A stretch of DNA of 64,000 nt from Paraburkholderia sp. HP33-1 (GCF_021390595.1 NZ_JAJEJR010000001.1:2666001-2730000), one strand, 5' to 3'. Positions 40,033 to 48,709 are shown, numbered from the stretch's first letter. The notes: a model not told the origin generated them from the letters alone. Made by a program: numbers and translations.

Positions 40033-41709
40033 ATGAAAACGCCAGCGGACCGATTGCTCGCCACTCATGAAGCACTGAACGCAGCTCGCGTCACCGCCGA
40101 CTCCTACGGCAATCACGCCCTCGACGAGTTTCTCGCCGGCCGCATCACGCGCCGCGAACTGCTGCGACATGCGAGCGTGATCGGTCTGTCGCTCGCGGGT
40201 GGCGGCCTGCTCGGCGCGCCGCGAGCGCGGGCGCAGGGTGCTCCGGCCGCGTCGAACCAGACGATCCGCGTCGCGCATCTGACGCCGGCGGGCGCCGTCG
40301 ATCCACTGACGGTGACCGACGCCGCGAGTCTCGCGCTGCTGAACCAGACCGGCGAATTCCTGATCGACGACGACAGCGAGAAGCTGATGCTGAGGCCGGC
40401 GCTTGCGCTGTCATGGACGCCGAATGACAAGGGCGACCTGTGGACCTTCAAGCTGCGCCAGAACGTGAAATTCCACGACGGCCAGAGCTTCGGCGCGAAA
40501 GACGTGGTCGCCACCTTCGACCGTCTTGCCGATCCCGCGAGCGGCTCGGCCGCGCTATCGGTGTTAAAGGGCGTGCTGTCGAAAGGCGGCGCGAAGGTCG
40601 TCGACGAACGCACGGTGGAGTTTCATCTCGACGCGCCTATCGGCAATTTTCCGTACTACGTTTCCTCGGATAATTTCAACGCGGTGATACTGCCTGCGAA
40701 CTACACGGGCAATTACGAAAAGAGTTTCATCGGCACCGGTCCGTTCAAATTCGAAAAGTATCAACCGAAGGTCGGCGCGTCGTTCGTGCGCAATCCCGAC
40801 TACTGGGGCGACAAAGCGTTACCGCAACGCGTACAGTTTTCGTTCTACGCCGACGAGCAGGCCCAACTGCTCGCGTTGCAAGGCCATCAGGCCGACGTGA
40901 TGGGCACCTTCACCGTGCAGGGCGGCGCGGCCATCCTGAACAATCCGGACTTCAAGGCGGTCGGCGTGAAGTCGAGCGCGCATCGGCAGATTCACATGCA
41001 CAACGACAGTCCGATCTTCAAGGACAAGCGCGTGCGCCGGGCGCTCGCGTTGTCGCTCGATCGCGACGTGCTCGTGCGCGGCCTCTTCAAGGGCCGCGCG
41101 CAACTCGGTAACGACAGCCCGTTCGCGCCGGTGTTTCAGTCGTCGGACGCGGGCGTGCCGCAACGCAGGATCGACATCGCGAAGGCGAAGCAGCTCCTCG
41201 CGCAGGCCGGCATGCCGAACGGTTTCGACGTCACGCTGACCACCGAAAAGTACATGGAGATTCCCGACCTCGCGGTCGTCGTGCAGAACGCCGTGAAGGC
41301 GATCGGCGTGCGCATCAACCTGAAGGTCGAGAGCCAATCGCTCTACTACGGCGCGGGCACACCGGGCAAATCCGACTGGCTCGATTCGCCGCTCGGCATC
41401 ACCGACTACGGCCATCGCGGTGTGCCGAACGTGTTCCTCAACGCGCCGCTGACGAGCAACGGCACGTGGAACGCCGCGCACTTCAAGAATCCGCAATACG
41501 ATCAGCTGGTCGCTCAGTTCGTCGCGGCGATCGATCTCGCCACGCAGAAGAAAATCTCCGGGCAGATCCAGACACTCCTGCTCGACGAAACGCCGCTCAT
41601 CATCCCGTTCTTCTACGATCAGCTGATCGCGATGCGCAAGGGGGTGAACGGCGTGCGCTTCACCGCGCTCGCGCAACTGTATTTCGATCGCGCGACGTTG
41701 AGCGCGTAA
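40033..41709 (+). CDS. Peptide/nickel-type ABC transporter substrate-binding protein (family 5)
   Basis: The 558-residue extracellular solute-binding protein has an unusually long N-terminal region (about 39 residues) before a twin-arginine-like signal TRRELLRHASVIGLSLAGGG (Arg40-Arg41), so export by Tat is plausible. The mature part shows WTFKLRQNVKFHDGQSFGAKDVVATFDRL, GTGPFKFEKY and RVRRALALSLDRD, all characteristic of DppA/OppA/NikA proteins. The ligand may be a peptide, a metal complex or another small molecule. It starts a five-domain operon: binding protein, two permeases and a double ATPase. Confidence 0.88.
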   Translation: MKTPADRLLATHEALNAARVTADSYGNHALDEFLAGRITRRELLRHASVIGLSLAGGGLLGAPRARAQGAPAASNQTIRVAHLTPAGAVDPLTVTDAASLALLNQTGEFLIDDDSEKLMLRPALALSWTPNDKGDLWTFKLRQNVKFHDGQSFGAKDVVATFDRLADPASGSAALSVLKGVLSKGGAKVVDERTVEFHLDAPIGNFPYYVSSDNFNAVILPANYTGNYEKSFIGTGPFKFEKYQPKVGASFVRNPDYWGDKALPQRVQFSFYADEQAQLLALQGHQADVMGTFTVQGGAAILNNPDFKAVGVKSSAHRQIHMHNDSPIFKDKRVRRALALSLDRDVLVRGLFKGRAQLGNDSPFAPVFQSSDAGVPQRRIDIAKAKQLLAQAGMPNGFDVTLTTEKYMEIPDLAVVVQNAVKAIGVRINLKVESQSLYYGAGTPGKSDWLDSPLGITDYGHRGVPNVFLNAPLTSNGTWNAAHFKNPQYDQLVAQFVAAIDLATQKKISGQIQTLLLDETPLIIPFFYDQLIAMRKGVNGVRFTALAQLYFDRATLSA

Positions 41710-41749
41710 GCATCGCGCTTTCCGCCTCACTTCCGCAGGAGAACTCACG

Positions 41750-42778
41750 ATGTCGGTTCCGGTGCCCTCTCCCGCATCGAATGGATCGCGTCTACCACGC
41801 GCGGCCAACGGCAACGCGGGCCGCGTCGCGCGTTTTCTGGCGACGCGCGTGGGTCTTTCGCTGATCACGCTGTGGCTGCTGTCGCTGATCGTGTTCGCGG
41901 GCGGCCAGCTACTGCCCGGCGATATCGGCCGCGCGGTGCTCGGGCCGCTCGCCGATGCGCGCGCGGTCGCCGCGCTCGATCATCAGCTCGGCGCCGACCG
42001 GCCGCTGCTCACGCAGTACCTCGACTGGATCACGCATTTCGTGCGCGGCAACATGGGGATGTCGTACGCGTACCGCGAACCGGTCGGGCCGTTCATCACC
42101 GATGCGCTCGTGCATTCGGCCAAACTCGGCTTGCTCGCGTTCATCGTCGTCGTGCCGCTCGGCATCGCGGGCGGTGTGTGGTCGGCGATGCATGCGGGGC
42201 GCTGGCTCGATCGCACGATCAGCATTGCCGGTTTATCGGCGACCGTGGTGCCCGAGTTCGTGTCGTCGATCGTGCTGATTCTGGTGTTCGGCGTGTGGCT
42301 GCGCTGGCTGCCGATCGAGGCCTCGTATCCGCCCGACGCGAGCGTGCCCGAACAGCTGCGGCATCTGGTGCTACCAGTGCTGCCGCTCGTCCTGGTGTTT
42401 TTCGGCTACATCGCACGGATGGCGCGCGCGGGCACGGTCGAGGCGCTCGACGCCGACTACACGCGCACCGCGATCCTCAAGGGCCTGCCGCCTCACGTCG
42501 TGATCTGGCGGCACGTGCTGCGCAACGCGCTGCTGCCGACGATCACCGTCGCCGCCACCCAACTCGGCTACATGATCGGCGGACTCGTCGTGGTCGAGAC
42601 GCTGTTCCACTACCAGGGCATCGGCTCACTGATCTACAACGCCGCCAAGGCGAAAGACTTTCCGATGCTCGAAGCGGGCGTGCTGACGATCGGCGTCGTC
42701 TATACGCTTGCGAATCTGGTCGCCGATGCGCTGCACGTGCTGCTCAATCCACGGCTGCGGGTGAGGACTGACGAATGA
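41750..42778 (+). CDS. ABC transporter permease, DppB/OppB type
   Basis: The 342-residue inner-membrane permease has about six helices and the DppB-type opening ATRVGLSLITLWLLSLIVFAGGQLLPGD (near 28-55). The ATPase-coupling segment is RMARAGTVEALDADYTRTAILKGLPPHVVIWRHVLRNALLPTI near 222-264. AGGAGAACTCACG precedes the ATG. Its stop overlaps the next permease by four bases. It forms a heterodimer with that permease. Confidence 0.9.
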   Translation: MSVPVPSPASNGSRLPRAANGNAGRVARFLATRVGLSLITLWLLSLIVFAGGQLLPGDIGRAVLGPLADARAVAALDHQLGADRPLLTQYLDWITHFVRGNMGMSYAYREPVGPFITDALVHSAKLGLLAFIVVVPLGIAGGVWSAMHAGRWLDRTISIAGLSATVVPEFVSSIVLILVFGVWLRWLPIEASYPPDASVPEQLRHLVLPVLPLVLVFFGYIARMARAGTVEALDADYTRTAILKGLPPHVVIWRHVLRNALLPTITVAATQLGYMIGGLVVVETLFHYQGIGSLIYNAAKAKDFPMLEAGVLTIGVVYTLANLVADALHVLLNPRLRVRTDE

Positions 42779-43677
42779 ATACGACCGTGCCGCCCGCCTC
42801 ACCCACGCCACCAGGCGAACCTGCGCGAGGCTCCGCGCCGCGCGTGGCCGAGCCGCGCTTCCCGCACCTACTCCTGCTGCTGCGCTCACCGACCTTCATC
42901 GCGGGCGTGCTGATCGTCGCGTGGTGGATCGTCTGCGCGATCGCAGGGCCGTGGTTCGTGCATCTCGACCCGTACGCATCCGATCCGCTCAATTCGCTGA
43001 CGCCGCCCGATCGCACACACTGGTTCGGCACCGATCAACTCGGCCGCGACGTGTTCTCGCGCGTGATCGTCGGCGCGCGCGACATCCTGACGATCGCGCC
43101 GCTCGCGACGCTGCTCGGCACTGCGGCGGGCACCGCGCTTGGCCTGCTGGTGGGCTACTTCGACGGGTGGGTCGACGACGTGATCGGTCGCGTGATCGAC
43201 GCGGTGCTCGCGCTGCCGCTTGTGATCGTCGCGCTGCTCGCGCTCGCCGCGGTCGGCGCGTCGAACTTCACGGTGATTCTCGTGATCGGCATCACGTTCA
43301 CACCGATCACCGCGCGCACCGTGCGTGCCGCCGTGTTCGCCGAGCGGCATCTCGACTACGTAGCCGCCGCGCAGCTGCGCGGCGAACGCGCGCCGTACAT
43401 CATGTTCGCGGAGATCCTGCCGAACGTGCTGCCGCCGATCGTCGTCGAGGCGACCGTGCGGCTCGGCTATGCGATCTTCGCGGTCGCGACGCTGTCGTTT
43501 CTCGGCTTCGGCATCCAGCCGCCGTCGGCTGACTGGGGGCTCGCGCTGTCCGAGTCGTACACGTTGATGGCGGGCGGCGCGTGGTGGACCGTCGTGTTCG
43601 CGGCCGGCGCGATCGCGTCGCTGGTGGTCGGCGTCAATCTGGTCGCCGACGGCGCACAGGGAGTGCTCGACCGATGA
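42775..43677 (+). CDS. ABC transporter permease, DppC/OppC type
   Basis: The 300-residue second permease has the DppC N-terminal pattern (a helix near 37-53, then FGTDQLGRDVFSRVIVGARDIL near 83-104) and the coupling loop RTVRAAVFAERHLDYVAAAQLRGE near 179-202. SFLGFGIQPPSADWGLALSE close to residue 240 is a family hallmark. Both ends overlap neighbours by four bases (ATGA), so the three genes are tightly coupled. Confidence 0.9.
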   Translation: MNTTVPPASPTPPGEPARGSAPRVAEPRFPHLLLLLRSPTFIAGVLIVAWWIVCAIAGPWFVHLDPYASDPLNSLTPPDRTHWFGTDQLGRDVFSRVIVGARDILTIAPLATLLGTAAGTALGLLVGYFDGWVDDVIGRVIDAVLALPLVIVALLALAAVGASNFTVILVIGITFTPITARTVRAAVFAERHLDYVAAAQLRGERAPYIMFAEILPNVLPPIVVEATVRLGYAIFAVATLSFLGFGIQPPSADWGLALSESYTLMAGGAWWTVVFAAGAIASLVVGVNLVADGAQGVLDR

Positions 43678-45857
43678 ACGGCCCGCCGCCCTCCTCGTTC
43701 GCCGCGTTCGACGTGTCCAAGAGCGATCGCACCGATGCGCTGACGGTGGTCGGCCTGACGGTCACCTACCGGATCCGCGGACGCGATCGCGAAGTACTTC
43801 AGGACGTGTCGTTTCGGATACGGCGTGGCGAGGCGTACGGGCTCGTCGGCGAATCGGGCTGCGGCAAGTCGACCGTCGCGATGGCGACGCTGCGCTATCT
43901 GCCGCGCAATGGCAAGGTGAAGGCGGGCAAGATCGTGATCGCCGGCGAAGACGTGCACAAGCTCGGCGCCGATGCGCTGCGCAGCATGCGTGCGACCACC
44001 GTGTCGATGGTCTATCAGGACCCGGGGCGCGCGCTCAATCCATCGCTGACGATAGCCCGTCAGGTCTCCGAAGCATTCGAGGCGGCCGGCGTCGCGCGTG
44101 ACGAGGCACTGCAGCGCACGCTCGAAATGCTCGAACGCGTGCGCATCGCGGCGCCTGAGCGCGTGATGGACAGCTATCCGCATCAATTATCGGGCGGCAT
44201 GCAGCAACGCGTCGTCATCGCGATGGCGCTCGCGTCGAACCCCGTGCTGCTGATTCTGGACGAGCCGACCACCGGCCTCGATGCGACCGTCGAAGCGGAA
44301 GTGCTCGATCTCGTCGCGCAGTTGCGCGAGGAGCTCGGCACCGCGGTGCTGTTCATCAGCCACAACCTCGCGGTGATCGGACGCATGTGCGAACGCGTCG
44401 GCGTGCTGTACGCGGGCAAGCTGGTCGAGGAAGGCGCGACGCAGGACGTGTTCGCCCGGCCGCGTCATCCGTACACGGTCGGGCTGCTGCGCTGCCTGCC
44501 GACGGCCGGACGAAGCAGGGACAGCGAGCGGCTCGATACGATCGCGGGCGGCCTGCCGCTACCGGGCTCGGTCACGCAGGGCTGCACCTACGCAGAGCGC
44601 TGCCGTCTCGCCGACGAGCGCTGCCGCCGCGACGCGCCGCCGCCCTACCGGCTCGGCGCCGCGCATGGCGATCAGATGGCGCGCTGCCATTATCACGAGC
44701 GCGCGATCGAGCTGCCGCGTGCGGCATCGAGCGCGGCGCTTTCGCCGTCACCCGGCGCGCCGCCGCGCGCGTCCTCGTCGCCGATTCTGCGCGCGCGCAA
44801 CCTGTCGAAAACATTTCACGTATCCGGCGCGCCGCTGCGCGCGGTCGACGACGTATCGCTCGAACTCGCGCGCGGCGAGACGCTCGGCCTCGTCGGCGAA
44901 TCGGGCAGCGGCAAGACGACGCTCGCGCGGCTGATGCTCGGCCTGCTCGCGCCCGATGCCGGCAGCACGCTCGAGCTCGACGGCGCGCCGCTCGCCGCGC
45001 GCGTCACGCGACGCAGCGACGAGCAGCTGAAGTCGCTGCAGATCGTGTTCCAGAATCCCGACTCGGCGCTCAATCGCGCGCACTCGGTCAAGCGGCTGAT
45101 CGGCCGTGCGCTCGCCCGCTTCACCGCCCTTCGCGGGCCCGCAATCGACGAACGGCTCGTCACGCTGACGGACGCCGTGCGGCTGCCCGAGCGTTATCTC
45201 GACGCGCGCTCGCGCCAGCTATCGGGCGGGCTCAAACAGCGCGTCGCGATTGCCCGGGCGTTCGCCGGCGAGCCGCGCGTCGTCGTGTGCGACGAGCCGA
45301 CTTCATCGCTCGACGTGTCGGTGCAGGCCGCGATCCTGAACCTGCTCGCCGATCTGCAGCGCGAGCGCGGCGTCAGCTACGTGTTCATCTCGCATGACCT
45401 GCATGTGGTGCGCTATGTGTCGGACCGCATCGCGGTGCTTTACCTCGGCCGGCTGCTCGAAATCGGTCCGGCGGCGGCCGTGTTCGATGGGCCGCAACAT
45501 CCCTATACCGAAGCGCTGCTGTCCGCCGTGCCGACGCTGCCGGGCGACGGCGTGTCCGGCGAGCCGCATCGGCGCACGCGCATCCGTCTCGCGGGCGAGC
45601 TGCCGGGACCGGGCGCGATGCCATCAGGCTGCGTATTTCATACGCGTTGTCCGCGCAAGCTCGGCGCGATCTGCGAGCAGCAGGACCCGCCGTTTCTCGA
45701 AGCGGGCGGCGCTGCGGACCAGACTTCCGCACATCGGATTCGCTGCCACATTCCGGTCGCCACATTGCGCGCGCTGCAAAGCGATCCGCGCGACGACAAC
45801 GCGACCAACCCGACGAACGGCGGCGGCTCGGACGATACGTCGAGCAGCGCCGGTTAG
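43674..45857 (+). CDS. ABC transporter double ATPase (DppD-DppF fusion)
   Basis: The 727-residue cytoplasmic protein contains two complete nucleotide-binding domains in one chain. Domain 1 (about 20-270) has Walker A GESGCGKST, signature LSGGMQQR and Walker B LLILDEPTTGLD. Domain 2 (about 375-620) has GESGSGKTT, LSGGLKQR and VVCDEPTSSLD. Each is followed by the cysteine-containing oligopeptide-transporter tail (CTYAERC and CVFHTRCPRKLGAIC), which can bind an iron-sulfur cluster in relatives. The domains are joined by a poorly conserved Ala/Pro/Ser linker (about 345-365). Fused ATPases of this kind are known in YejF and GsiA. A disordered Asn/Asp/Ser tail ends it. Confidence 0.9.
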   Translation: MNGPPPSSFAAFDVSKSDRTDALTVVGLTVTYRIRGRDREVLQDVSFRIRRGEAYGLVGESGCGKSTVAMATLRYLPRNGKVKAGKIVIAGEDVHKLGADALRSMRATTVSMVYQDPGRALNPSLTIARQVSEAFEAAGVARDEALQRTLEMLERVRIAAPERVMDSYPHQLSGGMQQRVVIAMALASNPVLLILDEPTTGLDATVEAEVLDLVAQLREELGTAVLFISHNLAVIGRMCERVGVLYAGKLVEEGATQDVFARPRHPYTVGLLRCLPTAGRSRDSERLDTIAGGLPLPGSVTQGCTYAERCRLADERCRRDAPPPYRLGAAHGDQMARCHYHERAIELPRAASSAALSPSPGAPPRASSSPILRARNLSKTFHVSGAPLRAVDDVSLELARGETLGLVGESGSGKTTLARLMLGLLAPDAGSTLELDGAPLAARVTRRSDEQLKSLQIVFQNPDSALNRAHSVKRLIGRALARFTALRGPAIDERLVTLTDAVRLPERYLDARSRQLSGGLKQRVAIARAFAGEPRVVVCDEPTSSLDVSVQAAILNLLADLQRERGVSYVFISHDLHVVRYVSDRIAVLYLGRLLEIGPAAAVFDGPQHPYTEALLSAVPTLPGDGVSGEPHRRTRIRLAGELPGPGAMPSGCVFHTRCPRKLGAICEQQDPPFLEAGGAADQTSAHRIRCHIPVATLRALQSDPRDDNATNPTNGGGSDDTSSSAG

Positions 45858-45865
45858 CGTTGAAC

Positions 45866-45883
45866 CGAAGCCGATCGGCTTCG
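45866..45883. repeat. 18-bp perfect palindrome after the ABC operon
   Basis: CGAAGCCGATCGGCTTCG lies nine bases after the ATPase stop. A tight hairpin or a protein-binding site are both possible; no T run follows. Confidence 0.45.
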
Positions 45884-46201
45884 CACGACATGCATCGCGC
45901 CTCACGCCGCATCCCTTAGCGAATCCTGCGCGGAAACACGCTTTTCCGGCCGCGCGTTTCATCGCCGAAACGTTTTCCGGCATTTTTCCGGTGCGCGCAT
46001 CGCATCTCCCGATACCGCCCGCGTCGCTTCAAGGATTCGCGACGCGTGGCATGGATATCGCTAAATAGCGACCAGAGATTCGAAGCCAAACCGGGCGCGC
46101 AACGCCGCGCACATCCGCACGACGAGCGCCCTCACGCGATGGCGCAAGATCGCGCGATCAGCGCGGCAGCAAGGTACCGTCCTTCGCTCGGGAGAAGCGC
46201 G
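45884..46201. other. Gap before the glycine-rich protein gene
   Basis: About 320 bases hold no gene that I can support. There is a stretch of TTTTCCGG-type repeats near 45941-45990. The end (CGGGAGAAGCGCG) is the ribosome-binding site of the next gene. Confidence 0.35.
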
Positions 46202-46981
46202 ATGAAGACCAGAAACTTCAATCAGTACTACTGTGCATCGATGTGCTGCACGGTGGTACTCGCGGGGGTAGCGGCGCTGGCGGGCGAGGTCGCGTGCGCA
46301 GCATCGACGGACGTGATCCCGAGCTGGATGGTGCTCGCGGGCGCGTCGCGAGCGCAACCCCGCGAATCCGCGCCGACGCTGCTCGCGCAGAACGACGGCG
46401 CGGCGACCGGCACCGAGGCCGGCAATCCGACGGCCGCCGACGATGCCGCCGCGGTGTTCGCGCCGGCCGCCTGCGGCGGGCCAGGTAGTCCGGACTGCGC
46501 CCGGCTCGGCGGCGGCAGTGGCAATGGCAATGGCAATGGCAATGGCAACGGAGGCACGGCGGGTTCGGGCAATAGCGGTGCGGGCGCAAGCGGCAACAGT
46601 GGCGCCGGGGCGGCGGGTTCAGGGAGCGGGAATGGTAGTGGTAATGCGGGCACGGGAGGTAGGGGAAATAGCGGGGGAGGAAGTAGCGGCGGTGGTGGCG
46701 GCGGTAGCGGCGGCAGCGGAAGCAATGGGGGTGGCGGTAGCAGCGGTGGAAGCAGCAGCGGAGGCGGAGGCAGCGGCGGCAGCGGGAGCGGCGGCTGCGG
46801 TTGCGGAGGCTCCAGCGGCGGCCCCGGCGGTGGTTTCGGTGGTGCGAATGGCGGTGGCTTCGGTGGTGGCTTCGGTGGTGGCTTCGGTGGCGGGTTCGGC
46901 GGAGGCTTTGGCGGAGGCTTCGGCGGCGGCCACGGAGGCAAGGGTGGCGGCAGCGGCAACGGTGGCGGGAACGGGCACTAG
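46202..46981 (+). CDS. Glycine-rich secreted repeat protein
   Basis: The 259-residue protein has a signal peptide-like start (MKTRNFNQYYCASMCC, hydrophobic core about 17-33). A roughly 65-residue Ala/Asp/Thr region with a Cys pair (CGGPGSPDC) follows, then about 155 residues of almost pure Gly with Ser, Asn and Ala. Two tandem repeats are seen: GN dipeptides (nt 46514-46549) and GGGF tetrapeptides (nt 46850-46933). It ends GKGGGSGNGGGNGH. The domain is low-complexity, disordered and presumably extracellular or wall-associated. No enzyme motif is visible. GGGAGAAG before 46202 fixes the start. The opposite strand is open as a proline-rich frame, which I regard as a shadow. Confidence 0.7.
   Translation: MKTRNFNQYYCASMCCTVVLAGVAALAGEVACAASTDVIPSWMVLAGASRAQPRESAPTLLAQNDGAATGTEAGNPTAADDAAAVFAPAACGGPGSPDCARLGGGSGNGNGNGNGNGGTAGSGNSGAGASGNSGAGAAGSGSGNGSGNAGTGGRGNSGGGSSGGGGGGSGGSGSNGGGGSSGGSSSGGGGSGGSGSGGCGCGGSSGGPGGGFGGANGGGFGGGFGGGFGGGFGGGFGGGFGGGHGGKGGGSGNGGGNGH
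46514..46549 (+). repeat. Six tandem GGCAAT-type hexamers
   Basis: GGCAGT, four GGCAAT and GGCAAC follow each other inside the glycine-rich gene. Unit length is a multiple of three, so copy-number change would alter length but not frame. Confidence 0.9.
46850..46933 (+). repeat. Seven tandem 12-bp units coding GGGF
   Basis: Units of the type GGNGGNGGNTTY repeat seven times, the last coding GGGH. Two units are identical (46862-46873 and 46874-46885), which suggests recent duplication. Changes would stay in frame. Confidence 0.88.
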
Positions 46982-47067
46982 GCGTCGCCCGATCCCCAGG
47001 TAGGGAGCCCCCGCGCCCTACCCGCCGGCGACATGTCCCGGCATACTGTCCGCTATCCGCTGGCAAC

Positions 47068-47106
47068 GGCGGTGACGTCCCGATCCCCCGGTCGGGCGTC
47101 ACCGCC
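47068..47106 (+). terminator. Long GC-rich hairpin after the glycine-rich gene
   Basis: GGCGGTGACG (47068-47077) pairs perfectly with CGTCACCGCC (47097-47106), and CCCGA with TCGGG extends it after one bulged base, giving 15 pairs around an eight-base loop. No T run follows. It lies 87 bases after the stop and may act as terminator or mRNA stabiliser. Confidence 0.45.
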
Positions 47107-47268
47107 CGAGGCCGGTCGGAGCGGCCCGCCTGCCTTCGCCGAGCGCTGACGCAATGGCGCTCAGAGCGCGCGCAACGCGCTGCGCGCCGTCGCGCGAACC
47201 GCGTCGCGAGCGGCGGGAACACAACCCCCATTGCAGGCGAGTGTTATGGAACCAATCCGAGACGACCG

Positions 47269-47299
47269 CCTCATATCAGATTCATCGTTCGATATGAGG
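47269..47299 (+). promoter_or_regulatory. Hairpin masking a ribosome-binding site
   Basis: CCTCATATC (47269-47277) and GATATGAGG (47291-47299) are perfect complements with a 13-base loop. The second arm contains the GAGG that serves the ATG at 47309. Folding would hide the ribosome-binding site, so translation could depend on temperature, a protein or a small RNA. It could equally be a DNA operator. Confidence 0.45.
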
Positions 47300-47308
47300 G
47301 CCCACAAC

Positions 47309-47770
47309 ATGCATCGAAACGTTCCCCCCGCCGCGACCCGCATGGCAGCCGCCGTGCTGACGGCTGCCGCCCTGGGCCTCGCATCGCTCGCCAATGCGCA
47401 AACGCCCGCGCAGCCGATGGCGCAAACCTTGTCGCAAGCGGCGCCGCCAGTCGACCCGACGTTCTCCGCTTACTCTCTCGTACAGAGCTGCAAACAGCGC
47501 CAGGACAACGTCGCGCAAGGGCAATGCGTCGGCGCGATCCGCGGCATCATCCACGGCTATCAGTACGGCGTGCTGTTCCTCGACCAACGCGCCACACTCC
47601 CTCCCAACGAAATGCAACGCGTGTCGCTGTGCCTGCGCGATGTGCCGGTGTCGTCGATCGTCGACGACTTCCTCGCCGACGCCGCCCAGGTCCCCGACGA
47701 CGCGCTGCAGCACACGCCCGCCGAAGTCGCCGTGCTCGGCTCCGTGCATCAGCATCACGCCTGCACCTGA
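47309..47770 (+). CDS. Secreted Rap1a/Tai-like protein
   Basis: The 153-residue protein has a Sec signal peptide (hydrophobic stretch about 12-29, ANA cleavage near 30). The mature domain has four cysteines and the layout of the Rap1a/Tai fold: YSLVQSCKQ, GQCVGAIRGIIHGYQYG, LCLRDVPVSSIVDDFL and a C-terminal HHACT. Characterised members are periplasmic immunity proteins against type VI amidase effectors, but many others are solitary and unstudied. No effector or T6SS gene lies nearby. The ATG at 47309 fits GAGGG eight bases upstream; longer starts exist in frame. Family assignment rests on cysteine spacing only. Confidence 0.55.
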   Translation: MHRNVPPAATRMAAAVLTAAALGLASLANAQTPAQPMAQTLSQAAPPVDPTFSAYSLVQSCKQRQDNVAQGQCVGAIRGIIHGYQYGVLFLDQRATLPPNEMQRVSLCLRDVPVSSIVDDFLADAAQVPDDALQHTPAEVAVLGSVHQHHACT

Positions 47771-47863
47771 GCGCATCGTCAGCGCGAGCGGCGTCACTTA
47801 CGCCCGCAGTGCTCCCAGCCTCGCGCGCCGCCGCTTTGCAACGGGCGGTGGCCGCGCCGGGGC

Positions 47864-48709
47864 TTACAACATCTCCAATGCACGCTTGCCGCGCGGCGGC
47901 TTGAAATACGCGTCGAGCGCGGCGAGTTCGCCGGCTTCGAGCACCAGTTGCGACGCGCGATGGTTGCCCTGCACATGCTCGACGCGCGCCGCCTTCGGAA
48001 TCGCGCACACATTGGGCTTGCCCAGCACCCACGCGAGCGCCACCTGAAACACCGAGATGCCGCGCGCGTCGGCAATGTCGTCGAGCGGCGAGCGTTTCGG
48101 CAGGCGTGCGTGATCGACTGGGCTATACGCCATCGCCGGCATGCCGCGCCCGGCGAGCCACGGCAGCAGATCGAACTCCGGCCCGCGCCGCGCGACGTTG
48201 TACAGGATCTGATTGGTCGCGCACGCGTCGCCGCCCGGTGTCGCGACGAGTTCTTCCATGTCGTCGGTATCGAAGTTGCTCACGCCCCAGTGACGGATCT
48301 TGCCCGCCCGCCGCAGCGCCTCGAAGCCGTCGACGGTGTCCGCGAGCGGCACCGAGCCCCGCCAGTGCAGCAGATACAGATCGAGCCGGTCCGTTTTCAG
48401 TCGCTTCAGGCTCTCTTCGCACGCGGCGATCACGCCACGCCGGCTCGCGTTGTGCGGATAGACCTTGCTGACCAGAAACACCTTGTCGCGCAAGCCGGCG
48501 AGCGCCTCGCCGAGCAGCGACTCGGTCGCGCCGTCGCCGTACATTTCGGCGGTGTCGATCAGCGTCATGCCAAGTTCGACGCCGCAGCGCAGCGCATCGA
48601 TTTCCGCCGCGCGCCGTGCCCGCTGCTCGCCCATCTCCCACGTGCCCTGCCCTAGGGCCGGAATGCGCTCGCCGCCAGGCAGGCTCACGCTTGCGATTTC
48701 GCTCGTCAT
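47864..48709 (-). CDS. Aldo/keto reductase
   Basis: The 281-residue (beta/alpha)8 NADPH-dependent oxidoreductase shows the catalytic tetrad: Asp in LIDTAEMYGDG with Tyr, Lys in VFLVSKVYPHNAS and His in LYLLHWRGS. VALAWVLGKPNVCAIPKA is the cofactor-binding C-terminal segment. The sequence resembles the YeaE-type methylglyoxal reductase group. Substrate is not deducible. It is transcribed alone towards the Tai-like gene and divergent from the GntR regulator across about 195 bases. Confidence 0.92.
   Translation of the reverse strand: MTSEIASVSLPGGERIPALGQGTWEMGEQRARRAAEIDALRCGVELGMTLIDTAEMYGDGATESLLGEALAGLRDKVFLVSKVYPHNASRRGVIAACEESLKRLKTDRLDLYLLHWRGSVPLADTVDGFEALRRAGKIRHWGVSNFDTDDMEELVATPGGDACATNQILYNVARRGPEFDLLPWLAGRGMPAMAYSPVDHARLPKRSPLDDIADARGISVFQVALAWVLGKPNVCAIPKAARVEHVQGNHRASQLVLEAGELAALDAYFKPPRGKRALEML

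Noticed and set aside
46228..46959. Proline-rich 243-codon frame opposite the glycine-rich gene
   Set aside because: Gly codons read backwards give Pro. The plus strand has the signal peptide and ribosome-binding site.
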